Source of the DNA: Nitrosovibrio sp. Nv4
GTDB lineage: Bacteria; Pseudomonadota; Gammaproteobacteria; Burkholderiales; Nitrosomonadaceae
NCBI GenBank assembly: GCA_945860135.1
Contig: CAMAPK010000011.1
Location: forward strand, 1 to 58,807
Direction: 5' to 3'
DNA: 58,807 bases
Shown: piece after piece, positions 30,636-39,978 of the stretch
Position numbering within the stretch: the first letter of the stretch is position 1
Layout: each line of letters starts with the position of its first letter
Position numbers and translations under genes: made by a program
Notes under the pieces: model-generated
Seen by the model: the letters and a program-made list of their open reading frames with translations, nothing else
What the model was told of the DNA's origin: nothing
Database searches by the model: none

Positions 30636-32747
30636 TTGAAACCGATCAAGAAAAGTATCGCCTACGGACGTCATCAGCTAACACTGGAAACCGGTGAAAT
30701 TGCAAGACAGGCACATGGTGCGGTGATGGTTACAATGGACGACACCGTGGTGCTGGTTACGGTGGTGGGTGCAAAAAATGTCAAACAGGGGCAGGATTTT
30801 TTTCCTCTGACCGTGGACTACCAGGAAAGAACCTACGCTGCCGGCAAAATACCCGGCAGTTTTTTTAAGCGCGAAGGTCGCCCCTCCGAGAAAGAAATAC
30901 TTACCTCCCGCCTGATCGACCGCCCTATTCGCCCGCTGTTCCCCGACAGTTTTTATAACGAAGTACAAATTGTTGCTACGGTTTTATCATCCGATAATGA
31001 AGTGGATGCGGATATTCCAGCAATGATTGGTGCTTCCGCTGCACTGGTGCTTTCTGGCATCCCCTTCGGCGGCCCCATTGGTGCTGCCCGTGTTGGCTAT
31101 ATTGACGGCGACTACGTACTGAATCCGACCGCTACCCAACTGAAACAGACCCAGCTGAATCTGGTAGTGGCGGGTACGCAACAAGCCGTACTGATGGTTG
31201 AATCTGAAGCAACAGAATTGCCGGAAGACGTGATGCTGGGCGCTGTCATGTATGGCCACCAGCAACTGCAGGCAGTAGTCAACGCGATCAACGAACTGGC
31301 CGATGATGCAGGTGTAACCGCGTGGGATTGGGCGCCGGTGAAAAGAGATACGGCTCTGGCTGAAAGAATCGCCAAGCTGGCAGAAGCGGATCTGAGCGCC
31401 GCATTCCAGTTGAAACAAAAACAAGCGCGATCCGAGACAATAGATAAAATCTGGCAACGGGTTTTTGCCGAAGTGGGTGTCGGTGCGGAAAATGGTCCAG
31501 ATGGCCAAGCCGTCAAGGAAGTTTGTTTCGCGCTCGAATCGAAAATCGTTCGCTCACGGATTCTCGATGGCGAGCCGCGCATTGATGGGCGCGATACCCG
31601 CACCGTGCGTCCCATTACCATCCGCAACGGTGTATTGCCGCGCACTCATGGCTCTGCTCTATTCACCCGTGGCGAAACCCAGGCGTTGGTGATCGCCACC
31701 TTGGGCACGGGACGTGACGAACAAAGAATTGATGCGCTGCAAGGAGATTACACAGATCGTTTCATGCTGCACTACAACATGCCACCTTACGCTACCGGTG
31801 AAACCGGCCGGGTAGGGACACCCAAGCGCCGTGAAATCGGTCATGGGCGTCTTGCCAAGCGTGCATTAATTGCAGTGTTGCCCTCTGCTGAAGAGTTCGG
31901 TTATTCATTGCGGGTTGTGTCTGAGATCACTGAGTCTAATGGTTCCAGTTCCATGGCATCGGTTTGCGGCGGGTGCCTGGCATTAATGGATGCGGGCGTG
32001 CCGTTGAAGGCGCACGTGGCAGGCATTGCCATGGGATTGATCAAAGAAGGTAATCGCTTTGCAGTGCTGACGGATATTCTGGGCGACGAGGATCATTTGG
32101 GTGACATGGATTTCAAGGTTGCTGGCACCGAACGTGGTATCACCGCATTGCAAATGGATATAAAGATTCAGGGCATCACCAAGGAAATCATGCATGCCGC
32201 GCTGGTGCAGGCCAAAGAAGGGCGTATGCATATTCTGGGGATCATGAAACAAGCATTGCCTTCAACCCGTGAGGAAATTTCCGAACATGCGCCGCGCATC
32301 ATCAAAATCAAAATCAACCCCGAGAAGATACGCGATGTTATTGGCAAGGGCGGTGCAGTGATTCGTGCACTGACCGAGGAAACTGGCACTACCATAGACA
32401 TTACCGACGACGGCACTGTCATGATAGCCTGTATTAGCGCCGAGGGAGGCGAACTGGCAAGGAAGCGTATCGAAGATATTACTGCCGAAGTAGAGGTGGG
32501 CAGAATATACGACGGCACTGTACTCAAACTTCTGGATTTTGGCGCGATTGTCAGTGTCCTGCCGGGTAAGGACGGTTTGCTACATATTTCTCAGATTGCC
32601 AATGAGCGCGTCAATAATGTCGCCGATCACCTCAAGGAAGGTCAGGCGGTACGCGTTAAAGTGCTGGAAGCTGATGAAAAGGGGCGGTTACGCCTCAGTA
32701 TGAAAGCAGTCTCTATTGAAGTTACCGGCAATGATGCTGCTTCGTAG
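30636..32747 (+). CDS. pnp: polyribonucleotide nucleotidyltransferase (PNPase)
   Basis: This is a 703-residue 3'-5' phosphorolytic exoribonuclease of the RNA degradosome. There are two RNase PH domains ([23 protein letters not shown] in the first, [19 protein letters not shown] and [13 protein letters not shown] in the second), a KH domain ([18 protein letters not shown]) and an S1 domain ([27 protein letters not shown]). The start is TTG at 30636, chosen because AAAAGGATA lies upstream and the next codons match the family. The 110-bp rpsO-pnp gap may hold a processing hairpin, but no strong one is seen. Confidence 0.97.
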   Translation: MKPIKKSIAYGRHQLTLETGEIARQAHGAVMVTMDDTVVLVTVVGAKNVKQGQDFFPLTVDYQERTYAAGKIPGSFFKREGRPSEKEILTSRLIDRPIRPLFPDSFYNEVQIVATVLSSDNEVDADIPAMIGASAALVLSGIPFGGPIGAARVGYIDGDYVLNPTATQLKQTQLNLVVAGTQQAVLMVESEATELPEDVMLGAVMYGHQQLQAVVNAINELADDAGVTAWDWAPVKRDTALAERIAKLAEADLSAAFQLKQKQARSETIDKIWQRVFAEVGVGAENGPDGQAVKEVCFALESKIVRSRILDGEPRIDGRDTRTVRPITIRNGVLPRTHGSALFTRGETQALVIATLGTGRDEQRIDALQGDYTDRFMLHYNMPPYATGETGRVGTPKRREIGHGRLAKRALIAVLPSAEEFGYSLRVVSEITESNGSSSMASVCGGCLALMDAGVPLKAHVAGIAMGLIKEGNRFAVLTDILGDEDHLGDMDFKVAGTERGITALQMDIKIQGITKEIMHAALVQAKEGRMHILGIMKQALPSTREEISEHAPRIIKIKINPEKIRDVIGKGGAVIRALTEETGTTIDITDDGTVMIACISAEGGELARKRIEDITAEVEVGRIYDGTVLKLLDFGAIVSVLPGKDGLLHISQIANERVNNVADHLKEGQAVRVKVLEADEKGRLRLSMKAVSIEVTGNDAAS

Positions 32748-32777
32748 CGAGTAGCTGCCATTTGAGCATGTTTTTGT

Positions 32778-32815
32778 AAAAAAGCCCCGTGTCGTGAGAT
32801 GCGGGGCTTTTTGTT
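32778..32815. terminator. bidirectional intrinsic terminator between pnp and dksA
   Basis: A GCCCCG/CGGGGC stem at 32784-32789 and 32802-32807, extended by A/T pairs on both sides, has A runs before and T runs after. It can therefore terminate pnp on the plus strand and dksA on the minus strand. Confidence 0.8.
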
Positions 32816-32860
32816 TTGTAAGGCAGGCGTGGCTCATCTATGGGAAATGAGCAGCCAGCT

Positions 32861-33286
32861 TTATTTGGCTATTTGCTTCTCTCTTATTTCGTCGAGGGTC
32901 TTGCAGTCTATGCAAAGGGTGGCGGTGGGACGAGCTTCCAGGCGCTTCAATCCGATTTCAATACCGCAGCTATCGCAGTACCCGTAATCCCCGCTTTCTA
33001 TTTTGGCGATGGTCTCATCAATTTTTTTGATGAGCTTACGTTCGCGATCGCGATTACGCAGCTCCAGCGCCATATCGGACTCCTGGCTGGCACGGTCATT
33101 GGGGTCAGCGAAAATCGTAGCCTCATCCTGCATGGTGTGGACGGTGCGGTCTATATCCTGTCCCAGCTCAATTTTCATGCTTTCCAGTATCTTGCGAAAA
33201 TGCATAAGCTGCTTAGAACTCATGTAGCTCTCCCCCTTTTTTGGTTTGTAAGGGGCAGCCTGTTTACGTAGTAGTTCTTGCGGCAT
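32861..33286 (-). CDS. dksA: RNA polymerase-binding transcription factor DksA
   Basis: This is a protein of about 141 residues that enters the secondary channel of RNA polymerase and works with ppGpp on rRNA and amino acid promoters. The coiled-coil tip motif DxxDxA is visible as DPNDRA. The four-cysteine zinc finger is CDSCG and CIDCK. The ATG at 33286 with AAGGAT upstream is preferred; the frame is open for 31 more codons. Convergent with pnp. Confidence 0.94.
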   Translation of the reverse strand: MPQELLRKQAAPYKPKKGESYMSSKQLMHFRKILESMKIELGQDIDRTVHTMQDEATIFADPNDRASQESDMALELRNRDRERKLIKKIDETIAKIESGDYGYCDSCGIEIGLKRLEARPTATLCIDCKTLDEIREKQIAK

Positions 33287-33777
33287 CTTGGGATCCTTTT
33301 TAATTTCTGCTAGTGCGTGGAGACGCTTTAATATCAGAAAAGACATTGTACAGCAAGTGGAAGTCTCTTTAAACGACACATGTGTCTGTTCGCAGAAGAT
33401 TAGAGTCGTCTGGATTCGCAGCAGGTTATGTCTCCGCCGGATTGGAAAAGGTAGTTTGTTTTATTTCTAAAATGTCCCACCGATCCCATCAAGTGGGTGA
33501 TATTCTTGAACGCGCCGCTTCCTATTCTCGCTTAATTTGTTATACAATCTGACTACTTGGATGTTGCATGAATTGGCACGCGCCCTCGCTCCCTTTGGTT
33601 GATATAAAGGCTTTGTCTGGTCGGGCGTATGAGTTACGTTCCCCCTTCTCGAGGCACTCCTGTCAATGGAGACTCTGTGCGAATCAATGCGCGGTCCCAT
33701 GGGATATCCGGCATGTGATTTGTCCAGGCAAGGTGGCCAGGCATACGATTAATTCGGTATCAAAATATGGAGAGGTT
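33287..33777. other. divergent intergenic region, dksA to His-rich gene
   Basis: This gap of about 490 bp contains no supported gene, although one frame is open from 33568 into the next gene; its first 70 residues look like noise (no signal, no motif). A perfect 12-bp palindrome GACACATGTGTC lies at 33375-33386, about 90 bp upstream of the dksA start. A possible -10 (TACAAT) for the plus-strand gene lies at 33543-33548. Confidence 0.45.
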
Positions 33778-34377
33778 ATGAATAAAGTATCTGGATGGGC
33801 CGGGCGGTTGAGTTGGGCCGTGCTGATAATGCTGGCAACGCTGCCAGCCCATGCGCAGCTAATGCTCGCCCATGAAGGTCATCATGCGGGTGACTGTGTC
33901 ATCAAGGGAGGAGTCTTCTCTGTGAATTTCAGTGCCTACGAGAAACCAAAAGGGGATATCCCGCCGATGCACGCATTCTGCCAGCAGATACCGGCCGCTG
34001 GAATAATACTTATGTCTGTGGATCTGAACGACCCTGAGTCTCGCAAGATACCGCTCGCTGTGCGCGTGGTGATGGAAGGGCATGGTCCGGATGGGCATGA
34101 AATACTGTCCCTGCCACCCAAGGTATATCCATCCGGGAGTATTTCACTTGGCGAGGTAAACATGGCAGACTTGGGCAAATATACCGTGCTGCTGGAGACA
34201 GAGGAGGCTGGTGCGATGAAGGTAGTGGCCCGCATCCCATTAACAGTAGGAGAAGGGGGCGGGCACGGCAGTCATGGTTCCGGTCCTGGGGTAATGGAGA
34301 TTGCACTATTGCTGGGTGCGGCTGGTGTCGGGGTTTTCTTCTGGTTACGCCGCCGCAAGGCGGGCGCGGCAACGTAG
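33778..34377 (+). CDS. His-rich periplasmic protein with C-terminal membrane anchor, unknown
   Basis: This encodes a protein of 199 residues. It has a signal peptide (residues 1-28, ending LPAHA), then AHEGHHAGDC. A beta-rich domain of about 130 residues follows, with two more cysteines at most. A Gly/His linker (GGGHGSHGSG) leads to one C-terminal hydrophobic helix and a basic tail (WLRRRKAG). The architecture suggests an inner-membrane-anchored, periplasm-facing domain that may bind metal through His residues. I recognise no family. GGAGAGG precedes the ATG at 33778. The Rh50 gene follows on the same strand, but a terminator hairpin lies between. Confidence 0.7.
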   Translation: MNKVSGWAGRLSWAVLIMLATLPAHAQLMLAHEGHHAGDCVIKGGVFSVNFSAYEKPKGDIPPMHAFCQQIPAAGIILMSVDLNDPESRKIPLAVRVVMEGHGPDGHEILSLPPKVYPSGSISLGEVNMADLGKYTVLLETEEAGAMKVVARIPLTVGEGGGHGSHGSGPGVMEIALLLGAAGVGVFFWLRRRKAGAAT

Positions 34378-34422
34378 GACTCAAAGGTTCCGAAGTTAAT
34401 TATTCCTGAAACGCCCATTTCC

Positions 34423-34459
34423 AAAAAAATGGCCATCGATTGTCGATGGTCATTTTTTT
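34423..34459 (+). terminator. intrinsic terminator after the His-rich gene
   Basis: The arms ATGGCCATCGA and TCGATGGTCAT (one G-U pair), with a three-base loop, are flanked by seven A before and seven T after. The element lies about 45 bp after the stop codon and separates this gene from rh50; the symmetry would allow either direction. Confidence 0.8.
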
Positions 34460-34658
34460 ATCTAGCAGGCTGCCTGAATTTTGCCGCGGATAAATAAATG
34501 CTCCTTCCCGACATTTCTGCTCCCCATCATTGTGCAGCAATAGGCTACGTTCTGAGCAAGGGCAAGTTACAGCATAACCCTATTGTATTTATGGCCACCG
34601 AGGTTCACACTCTGCGCTGGGGTGGGTCGAACAATTACCGAAAATGGGGGAGAAGCAA

Positions 34659-35861
34659 ATGAAAAAAGGCCTCTGCTTGACGCTAGCTGGTGTAGCGAAT
34701 CTGTTTCTGCTGTGTTTCAGTGCATGGGCGAGTGAAGGTGGGGCTGTTTCCGAGCTCAGCGAAGCACGACAAGTGGCTCAGTACAACTACGTCATCCATA
34801 TCCTGGCGATGTTGCTGGTGGGCTTCGGTTTCCTCATGGTATTTGTCCGCAGGTACGGATTCGGCGCCACGACCGGCACTTATCTGGTGGTCGCGGTAGG
34901 TCTCCCTCTCTACATATTGTTGCGTGCGAACGGAATAATGGGCCACGCAATTTCTCCCAATACGGTCGAGGCCTTGATGTTCGCCGAATTTGCAGTGGCT
35001 TCGGCATTGATTGCCATGGGCGCCGTACTTGGACGCCTGCGGGTTTTCCAATATGCGCTGCTGGCACTCTTTCTGATTCCGGCATATTTGCTGAATGAGT
35101 ATCTGGTGCTGGATGGTGCGTTAGGTTTCACGAAAGGATTCCAGGATACTGCAGGGTCGGTCATCATCCATGCTTTTGGCGCTTATTTTGGCCTGGGCCT
35201 ATCCATCGCTTTGACCACTGAGTTGCAACGCAGTCAACCGATTGAATCGGATGCCACTTCCGATCGTTTTGCGATGCTCGGTTCGATGGTGTTGTGGCTT
35301 TTCTGGCCCAGTTTCGCTACGGCTATCGTTCCTTTTGAAGAAATGCCGCAGACCGTGGTCAATACCGTACTCGCGCTGTGCGGGGCCACCCTCAGCACCT
35401 ATTTCCTGAGTTCATATTTTCATAAGGGCAAAACATCAATGGTTGACATGGCCAATGCGGCTCTCGCTGGCGGTGTTGCCATTGGTTCGACCTGCAATAT
35501 TGTGTCACCGGCAGGTGCTTTTGGGATTGGCTTGCTGGCCGGAGCAGTCTGTGTCATCGGCTATGTCTTTATTCAGCCAGCATTGGAAGCGCGCTTCAAA
35601 ATCGTTGATACTTGTGGAGTGCATAATCTGCATGGGATGCCGGGAATTCTAGGCGCATTGATCGCTATCATGGTAGTGCCAGGCATAGCAGGGGTCCAAT
35701 TCATTGGTATCGTTGTCAGCGTGACACTGGCCCTAGTGTGCGGCCTCCTTGCCGGCAAGCTAATCAAGGCTACGGGTACGACACAGCTAGCTTATGAGGA
35801 CAGCGAGGAATTCACTCACCTCGCTCCCCCTGAAGCCGAAACTAATAAAGCGCATACCTGA
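34659..35861 (+). CDS. rh50: Rh50-type ammonium/ammonia channel
   Basis: This is a 400-residue membrane protein of the Rh branch of the Amt/Rh family, conducting NH3/CO2-type substrates. A cleavable signal peptide (residues 1-24) is followed by eleven or so helices. The Rh-type signature DTCGVHNLHGMPGILG is near residues 317-332, and NAALAGGVAIG precedes it. The twin pore histidines are likely His171 (VIIHAFGAYFG) and His325. Among bacteria such Rh proteins are best known from Nitrosomonas europaea, and this gene is a main reason for the organism call. The ATG at 34659 has GGGGGAGAAG upstream; the ATG at 34644 lies within that ribosome site region. Confidence 0.93.
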   Translation: MKKGLCLTLAGVANLFLLCFSAWASEGGAVSELSEARQVAQYNYVIHILAMLLVGFGFLMVFVRRYGFGATTGTYLVVAVGLPLYILLRANGIMGHAISPNTVEALMFAEFAVASALIAMGAVLGRLRVFQYALLALFLIPAYLLNEYLVLDGALGFTKGFQDTAGSVIIHAFGAYFGLGLSIALTTELQRSQPIESDATSDRFAMLGSMVLWLFWPSFATAIVPFEEMPQTVVNTVLALCGATLSTYFLSSYFHKGKTSMVDMANAALAGGVAIGSTCNIVSPAGAFGIGLLAGAVCVIGYVFIQPALEARFKIVDTCGVHNLHGMPGILGALIAIMVVPGIAGVQFIGIVVSVTLALVCGLLAGKLIKATGTTQLAYEDSEEFTHLAPPEAETNKAHT

Positions 35862-36021
35862 ACTTAGGGAGTTTCCACACAAGTTTCCTGCGAGCGCAGC
35901 GACGCGCTTGGCAGGGGCTTATTCTGGAGCTCTCAGGATATGCCCCGGCATGAGCAATGAAAGGCGGGCGCTGAGCGGAAGCAGGTAGGTTCTTGCTCGC
36001 GACTGACACATCGGCGAGTCG

Positions 36022-37473
36022 CTACATCAAAATCACGTCATACTGTTCCTGCGTATAAGCCCTCTCCACTTGCAGACTAATGGGCTTGGCAATAAAGTCG
36101 CCAAGTTGCGCCAGGTTCTGGGACTCTTCGTCGAGGAACAGATCAATTACTTGTTGCGAAGCAAGAATACGAAATTCGCGGGCATCGAATTGACGGGATT
36201 CACGCAGCAACTCACGCAGAATCTCATAACACATCGTCTGTGCAGTTCTGACCTCGCCGCGTCCCTGGCAGGTGGGACAGGGTTCGCACAGGATGTGAGC
36301 AAGGCTCTCGCGGGTACGTTTGCGCGTCATTTCCACCAGTCCCAGCGCAGTAAACCCACTTACAGTCATGCGCGTCCGGTCTTTAATTAATGTTTTTTTG
36401 AATTCGGTGAGCACGGCATTCTTGTGCCCCTCATTTTCCATGTCGATAAAGTCGATAATGATGATACCGCCCAGATTTCTCAGGCGTAGCTGGCGCGCGA
36501 TCACTTGTGCCGCTTCCAGGTTGGTTTTGAAAATAGTATCGTCGAAGCTGCGTATGCCAATGAATCCTCCGGTATTGACGTCCACAGTGGTAAGCGCTTC
36601 GGTCTGGTCGATGATGAGGTAACCACCAGATTTTAAATTTACCCGTCTGGCCAGAGATTTTTCGATTTCATCTTCTACCCCATACAGATCGAACAATGGC
36701 CGCTCTCCGGCATAATGATTTATCCGCTCCACCACATTGATCATATAATCTTGGGCAAAAGCGATCATTTTCTGAAAGGTCTCACGTGAGTCCACTAGAA
36801 TGCGCACCGTGTCGTCGTCCACGAAGTCGCGTAGCATGCGGTGGCTGAGAGTCAGATCTTGATAGAGCAGCGTGGGGGTGGTGAGTGTGGATCTCTCCTG
36901 GATGTTGCGCCACAGCTTATGCAAGTACTCTATATCCGTACGCAAGTCATGTTCGCTGGCGGCTTCCGCCATGGTGCGAATGATATAGCCGCCCTTTCTG
37001 TCAGAGGGTAACAATTGCTGCAGTTTCTCCCGCAGCAACTCGCGCTCCGTCTCATTTTCGATACGTTGGGAAACTCCGATATTAGATTCCTGCGGCAGAT
37101 AGACCAGCAGCCGTCCGGCAATGCTGATTTGGGTAGACAGGCGCGCGCCCTTGGTGCCAATGGAGTCTTTAATGACCTGGACCAGAATACTTTCACCGTC
37201 GTGTAGCAGCCTTTCAATAGGTTTGTCGGCATCTCCGTTCTGGCGCACCCCCCAAATATCAGCGACGTGCAGGAATGCGGCGCGATCAAGACCAATATCT
37301 ATGAAAGCCGATTGCATTCCAGGGAGTACTCGACTGACGCGGCCACTGTAGATATTGCCGACAATCCCGCAACTGCTGGTGCGCTCAATGTGCAGTTCCT
37401 GTGCCACACCTTGTGCCATCACCGCAACGCGGGTTTCTTGCGGAGTAACATTGACAAGAATTTCGCTGCTCAT
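36022..37473 (-). CDS. rng: ribonuclease G
   Basis: This is a 483-residue RNase E/G family endoribonuclease, maturing the 16S rRNA 5' end and cutting mRNAs. The S1 domain is N-terminal (GNIYSGRVSRVLPGMQSAFIDIG). The DNase I-like catalytic region contains DVNTGGF and IIIIDFIDM with its metal aspartates. The Zn-link CEPCPTCQGRG is near residue 405. The long C-terminal scaffold of RNase E is missing. It follows maf with a 31-bp gap, the maf-rng order seen widely. Confidence 0.96.
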   Translation of the reverse strand: MSSEILVNVTPQETRVAVMAQGVAQELHIERTSSCGIVGNIYSGRVSRVLPGMQSAFIDIGLDRAAFLHVADIWGVRQNGDADKPIERLLHDGESILVQVIKDSIGTKGARLSTQISIAGRLLVYLPQESNIGVSQRIENETERELLREKLQQLLPSDRKGGYIIRTMAEAASEHDLRTDIEYLHKLWRNIQERSTLTTPTLLYQDLTLSHRMLRDFVDDDTVRILVDSRETFQKMIAFAQDYMINVVERINHYAGERPLFDLYGVEDEIEKSLARRVNLKSGGYLIIDQTEALTTVDVNTGGFIGIRSFDDTIFKTNLEAAQVIARQLRLRNLGGIIIIDFIDMENEGHKNAVLTEFKKTLIKDRTRMTVSGFTALGLVEMTRKRTRESLAHILCEPCPTCQGRGEVRTAQTMCYEILRELLRESRQFDAREFRILASQQVIDLFLDEESQNLAQLGDFIAKPISLQVERAYTQEQYDVILM

Positions 37474-37504
37474 AAATAAAGACCCGCTATGGTTCTCTGT
37501 TGGC

Positions 37505-38128
37505 TCAGTGCAACACTTCCACGCCGAATTCTTCCAGTAGCCGCGCGGTTTCGAACAGCGGCAGTCCCATTACGCCGCTGTAACTGCCGGAAATTTTCGC
37601 TATGAAAATCGCCGCTACCCCTTGGATTGCGTAGGCGCCCGCTTTGTCATGTGCCTCGTTAACGGCGAGGTACGCACGGATTTCGCGCTTGCTGATATCA
37701 CGAAACTGCACTGAGGTGGTGGAGAGGTGCACTCGTACGCGATCCAGTTCAGTCATCGCTACCGCGGTCAGCACCTCATGAGTCTGGCCGGAAAGTGCAG
37801 TCAGCATCTCTTCTGCGTGTGCAGAGTTCTCGGGTTTGCCAAAAATTCGCCCTTTCAATGACACCACCGTATCTGCTGCAAGTACTGGCAGGAGCGGAAT
37901 TCTGCGCTGTATCAGCTGTATCCATCCTGCTTCAGCCTTTGCCTTGGCGATACGGCAGGCGTAGTCCGACGGCGATTCATTTGGCAGTGGCGTTTCATCT
38001 ATATCCACTCCGCGAGGTGGAGTTTCGCGCAGCAACAGCAATTCGAAATTCACCCCAATCTGTTTCAGCAACTCTCGTCGGCGAAGACTGCGGGATGCCA
38101 GATATACGCGGTTCTTTAGTTGTACCAT
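37505..38128 (-). CDS. maf: Maf-like nucleoside triphosphate pyrophosphatase
   Basis: This is a 207-residue Maf/YhdE-type protein hydrolysing dTTP, UTP or modified nucleotides to monophosphates. The N-terminal YLASRSLRRRELLKQIG, the catalytic AADTVVSLKGRIFGKP and the AYAIQGVAAIFI stretch with the fixed KISGSYSGVMGLPL are all present. Its exact substrate class (dTTP/UTP versus m7GTP) is best guessed as dTTP/UTP from the Gln-Gly in the AYAIQG motif. A GAGGGGGT ribosome site precedes the start. Confidence 0.93.
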   Translation of the reverse strand: MVQLKNRVYLASRSLRRRELLKQIGVNFELLLLRETPPRGVDIDETPLPNESPSDYACRIAKAKAEAGWIQLIQRRIPLLPVLAADTVVSLKGRIFGKPENSAHAEEMLTALSGQTHEVLTAVAMTELDRVRVHLSTTSVQFRDISKREIRAYLAVNEAHDKAGAYAIQGVAAIFIAKISGSYSGVMGLPLFETARLLEEFGVEVLH

Positions 38129-38282
38129 GATGCAGGCACCCCCTCTATACGTTCATCACGCGGTTGCATAAAATACTCATGTTGGAACTCAGAACTTGTC
38201 GAGCGCTAATGTGCAGAATACTTAGAGATTTACATTCATGTGACAGGACGCTCATCTCCCACGTCTGGCAGTCTGGCTACAG

Positions 38283-38753
38283 TTATTTCCGATGGTAAGG
38301 GTGTCGTTTGATGAGTGACACCGCACGGTACAATTGTTCCACCAGCAGTATTCGTGCTAAGCCGTGCGGCAACGTCAGAGCAGACAACGCCAATATTTCA
38401 TCCGCTGAATTCTTGATGTTGGCGTCAAGCCCATCCGCGCCACCGATGATGAACGCGGTATCCCCGCCATTTCTCATCCAGCCGCCGATGGACTCAGCTA
38501 GTTTGACCGTAGTCCATTGTCGGCCTGTTTCATCCATCGCTACGGTACGGCATCTTGGCGGGAGCGCCGTCAGAATACGTGCACCCTCAGCAGCCAGCAG
38601 CTGCTCTACTTTTTTGCCGCCGCCACGTTTTTCCGGCTTGATCTCCAGTAACTCAATGCTGGCTTCACGTGGCATGCGCTTGGCGTATTCGACAAAACTG
38701 GTTTCTACCCACCCCGGCATTTTGTTGCCGACCGCCAAGATGAGGAATTTCAT
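38283..38753 (-). CDS. rlmH: 23S rRNA pseudouridine1915 N3-methyltransferase
   Basis: This is a 156-residue SPOUT-fold methyltransferase. It methylates pseudouridine 1915 in helix 69 of 23S rRNA on the assembled ribosome. The SAM-binding knot is seen in [11 protein letters not shown] and [22 protein letters not shown], and the typical RHPYHRK tail ends the protein. It starts 8 bp after rsfS. Confidence 0.97.
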   Translation of the reverse strand: MKFLILAVGNKMPGWVETSFVEYAKRMPREASIELLEIKPEKRGGGKKVEQLLAAEGARILTALPPRCRTVAMDETGRQWTTVKLAESIGGWMRNGGDTAFIIGGADGLDANIKNSADEILALSALTLPHGLARILLVEQLYRAVSLIKRHPYHRK

Positions 38754-38761
38754 GGTTAAAA

Positions 38762-39208
38762 TTAATTGGGCTGCTTGGATCTGGTCATTCTGGTGGTGGC
38801 AGCCGGTTTAAGTGGGACTTTGCGCGGTCTGGCAGTCGCTTTGCTCTTGCTGGTGCCGACAGTAACCTTGTTCACTTTCGCCGCTACTGCTTCCGCCCAC
38901 AATTCTTCCAGATTATAATGGATACGCACATTGGTTTGCATGATGTGTACCAGCACATCACCCAGATCCACCAGCACCCACTCGCCGGTCTCCCCGCCTT
39001 CTATGCCGAATACCGCGCCACCGCTTGCTCTGACCTTTTCCTGCACGTTGTTTGCCAATGCTCTGGTCTGACGGGTGGAATCCGCGCTGGCAATAATCAT
39101 GCGATCAAACAAAGTAGTGACGCCGGTCACTTCCAGCACCGTGATATCGTGTGCTTTGATTTCTTCCAGTGCAGTAATAACTATATTTACCAGCTTATCA
39201 AGTTTCAT
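38762..39208 (-). CDS. rsfS: ribosomal silencing factor RsfS
   Basis: This is a 148-residue RsfS/Iojap protein binding L14 on the 50S subunit and blocking subunit joining in starvation. The conserved domain (about residues 8-110) includes [38 protein letters not shown] and the YNLEELW end. A basic C-terminal tail of about 35 residues ([10 protein letters not shown]) is longer than in E. coli. Its start overlaps the nadD stop by four bases. Confidence 0.96.
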   Translation of the reverse strand: MKLDKLVNIVITALEEIKAHDITVLEVTGVTTLFDRMIIASADSTRQTRALANNVQEKVRASGGAVFGIEGGETGEWVLVDLGDVLVHIMQTNVRIHYNLEELWAEAVAAKVNKVTVGTSKSKATARPRKVPLKPAATTRMTRSKQPN

Positions 39209-39891
39209 TCTTCTCCTGAGTACAAGTGATTCGTTTCAATATAATCGAGAACTGTGTCTGGAAGCAAATAGCGCACGCTGCTCTTGGCACCAATGCGGGT
39301 GCGAATGGCGGTTGCGGAAATATCCAGCAGAGTTGTCGGCGCGATATAGATCAATCCGTTGGACGTGCCTGCGAGACCGCCTGCGAGACCGCCTGCGCTG
39401 GATACCCAGCGTTGTGCACATTCTTCTCTTAATTCATGCGGCAAGACGTCATGATTGGTTGTCAGCGCATGACCGGGACGGGCAGCAATAATGATATGGC
39501 ATAGCTGGAATAGTTCATGCCAACCATGCCATTCAGAAAGTCTCATGAAAGCATCTGCACCCATGACGAAGCATAGAGTGACGTTTTCCCCCATTTCCTG
39601 TCGGAGTTCGCGTAGCGACTCTACGCTGTAGCTCATTCCAGGTCGACGGGCCTCGCGTTCATCCAGCACAAATCTGGGATTGTTCTGGATGGCTGCGTGT
39701 ACCATCGCTGCACGGTGCTGCGGCGATGCGACCGGAGCAGAGCGCAAGCGCGGTATCCCGGCAGGAACAAAGCGCATCTCGCGCAGGCCGATCGTCTCGA
39801 CGACTTCCTCAGCCATGCGCAAGTGACCATAATGGATGGGATCGAAAGTGCCGCCGAAAATACCGATGAAAGAAGACTCGAATCTAGACAT
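39205..39891 (-). CDS. nadD: nicotinate-nucleotide adenylyltransferase
   Basis: This is a 228-residue NadD forming deamido-NAD from nicotinate mononucleotide and ATP. The nucleotidyltransferase motif GIFGGTFDPIHYGHLR is at residues 11-26, and the second motif is near the C-terminus (SATAIRTRI). An unusual AGGLAGGLAG stretch near residues 167-176 is encoded by a 12-bp DNA tandem repeat (39367-39397) and lengthens a loop before the conserved C-terminal part. The nadD-rsfS-rlmH order is standard. Confidence 0.95.
   Translation of the reverse strand: MSRFESSFIGIFGGTFDPIHYGHLRMAEEVVETIGLREMRFVPAGIPRLRSAPVASPQHRAAMVHAAIQNNPRFVLDEREARRPGMSYSVESLRELRQEMGENVTLCFVMGADAFMRLSEWHGWHELFQLCHIIIAARPGHALTTNHDVLPHELREECAQRWVSSAGGLAGGLAGTSNGLIYIAPTTLLDISATAIRTRIGAKSSVRYLLPDTVLDYIETNHLYSGEE
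39367..39397. repeat. 12-bp tandem repeat inside nadD
   Basis: The unit GCCTGCGAGACC is repeated 2.6 times and keeps the frame (four residues per unit). It may change copy number by slippage without breaking the gene. Confidence 0.75.
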
Positions 39892-39978
39892 CGGCTATTG
39901 GAACACGGCAGTACGCTGGTGCGCAGGAAACTTCCGACAATTTTTCCGTTTTCGTATCTTTGTGACGAGACCTGTTTC

